64,000 nt of DNA. Source: Cycas panzhihuaensis. Its lineage: Eukaryota; Cycadophyta. The translations under genes and the position numbers were made by a program. The DNA is taken from positions 224,137,741 through 224,201,740 of the forward strand of contig CM041465.1 of the NCBI GenBank assembly GCA_023213395.1, in the 5' to 3' direction. How positions within the stretch are numbered: the first letter of the stretch is position 1; the number at the start of each line of letters is the position of its first letter. Of the stretch, positions 63,551 through 64,000 are shown in pieces. Below the pieces are notes generated by a model. It worked only from the letters and a program-made list of their open reading frames with translations. It was not told the DNA's origin and searched no databases.

Positions 63551-63846
63551 TGTTATAAGCTTTCCTAATCATTAATGAATGGCTGTAATGAGCTTCAGTA
63601 AAAGGTGTCTTAAATGGTTGTAATGAACTTCAATAAAAGGTGTCTTAAATGGTTGTAACTCTTTATGAAAAGGGTCTATCATATTCATATAAATATAGAC
63701 TTGAATGTAATATTTATTATCATTCATCCTTTTATCAATCAAATATTAATCAATTAATTATTAATTAGTTTTCAAGCATGTGCATGTTCCCATTTATTCT
63801 CTAGAAACCAACATTTTACCTTCAGTTATGAAAAAGGTATGTAACA
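63551..63846 (+). repeat. 3-prime LTR of gypsy K (296 bp)
   Basis: Matches 50687-50947. It is 35 bp longer because of a tandem duplication at 63584-63653. It ends GTATGTAACA. Confidence 0.9.
63584..63653. repeat. 35-bp tandem duplication in the 3-prime LTR of K
   Basis: Units 63584-63618 and 63619-63653 both start TGTAATGA and end TCTTAAATGGT, with two differences between them. The 5-prime LTR has one unit. Confidence 0.88.
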
Positions 63847-64000
63847 AAAGGAATATGTAGGTTGTAAGCATTTACTATATAATGGTAGATTAATATAACA
63901 TGTGGTGATATTTATAGTATAATTTGAACAAATATTCAAGGGTTTATATGTGAATTGGACACTATGTATTAGATGAAATATTATAAGACTAGGATTTGAT
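63847..64000. other. Right flank of gypsy K
   Basis: AAAGG at 63847-63851 is the probable right target duplication. Nothing else recognised. Confidence 0.5.

Overview
The window is AT-rich, gene-poor nuclear DNA of a plant, probably a seed plant. No host gene, tRNA or rRNA is recognisable. The plant assignment rests on the element types: Ty3/gypsy and Ty1/copia LTR retrotransposons primed by the initiator-Met tRNA complement (TGGTATCAGAG), an L1-like LINE with a DUF4283-like ORF1, nested insertions, and very long TA microsatellites. Every gag/pol copy read here is broken by stops, frameshifts or lost catalytic residues, so coding regions are entered as pseudogenes.

Layout. 1-2149: no gene. 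2150-8878: complete gypsy element A (+), 1.05-kb LTRs, perfect GTATG target duplication. 12163-12488: old LTR B with a polypurine tract in front. 13012-17937: copia remnant C (+), whose RT is split by solo LTR D (15774-16101, perfect GTTTA duplication). 19047-23137: LTR-PBS-internal-PPT-LTR-PBS array E, whose second LTR holds a 1.4-kb compound microsatellite. 23165-25441: LINE F, cut off 3-prime. 25442-28107 plus 35667-36260: copia G (-), split by copia H (+, 28108-35666). 38750-45624: gypsy I (-) with chromodomain remnant and 202-bp LTRs. About 45625-49933: gag-bearing, pol-less LTR element J (-). 50687-63846: gypsy K (+), related to I and inflated to 13 kb by a 1.26-kb TA tract, a gag-only element L (-, 52943-56457) and an internally deleted copia M (+, 60007-62115, perfect CAATA duplication).

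The genes do not form a host pathway. Each autonomous element once encoded capsid/nucleocapsid (gag), protease, reverse transcriptase, RNase H and integrase for its own copying; J and L carry only gag and probably relied on enzymes of other copies. Order of events can be read: H landed in G; D landed in C; L and M landed in K.

The most unusual signal is in the integrase of element A. A run of 121 bases has no G, the next 172 have no C, and a later 107 have no G. Against conserved integrase motifs the residues are explained by G-to-C in the first and third blocks and C-to-G in the middle one, with sharp borders, in an element whose LTRs differ by only a few per cent. This is either a strand-switching clustered C:G transversion event or a sequence artefact; raw reads would decide. 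A second strong G/C asymmetry, in noncoding DNA, lies at 46781-47590.
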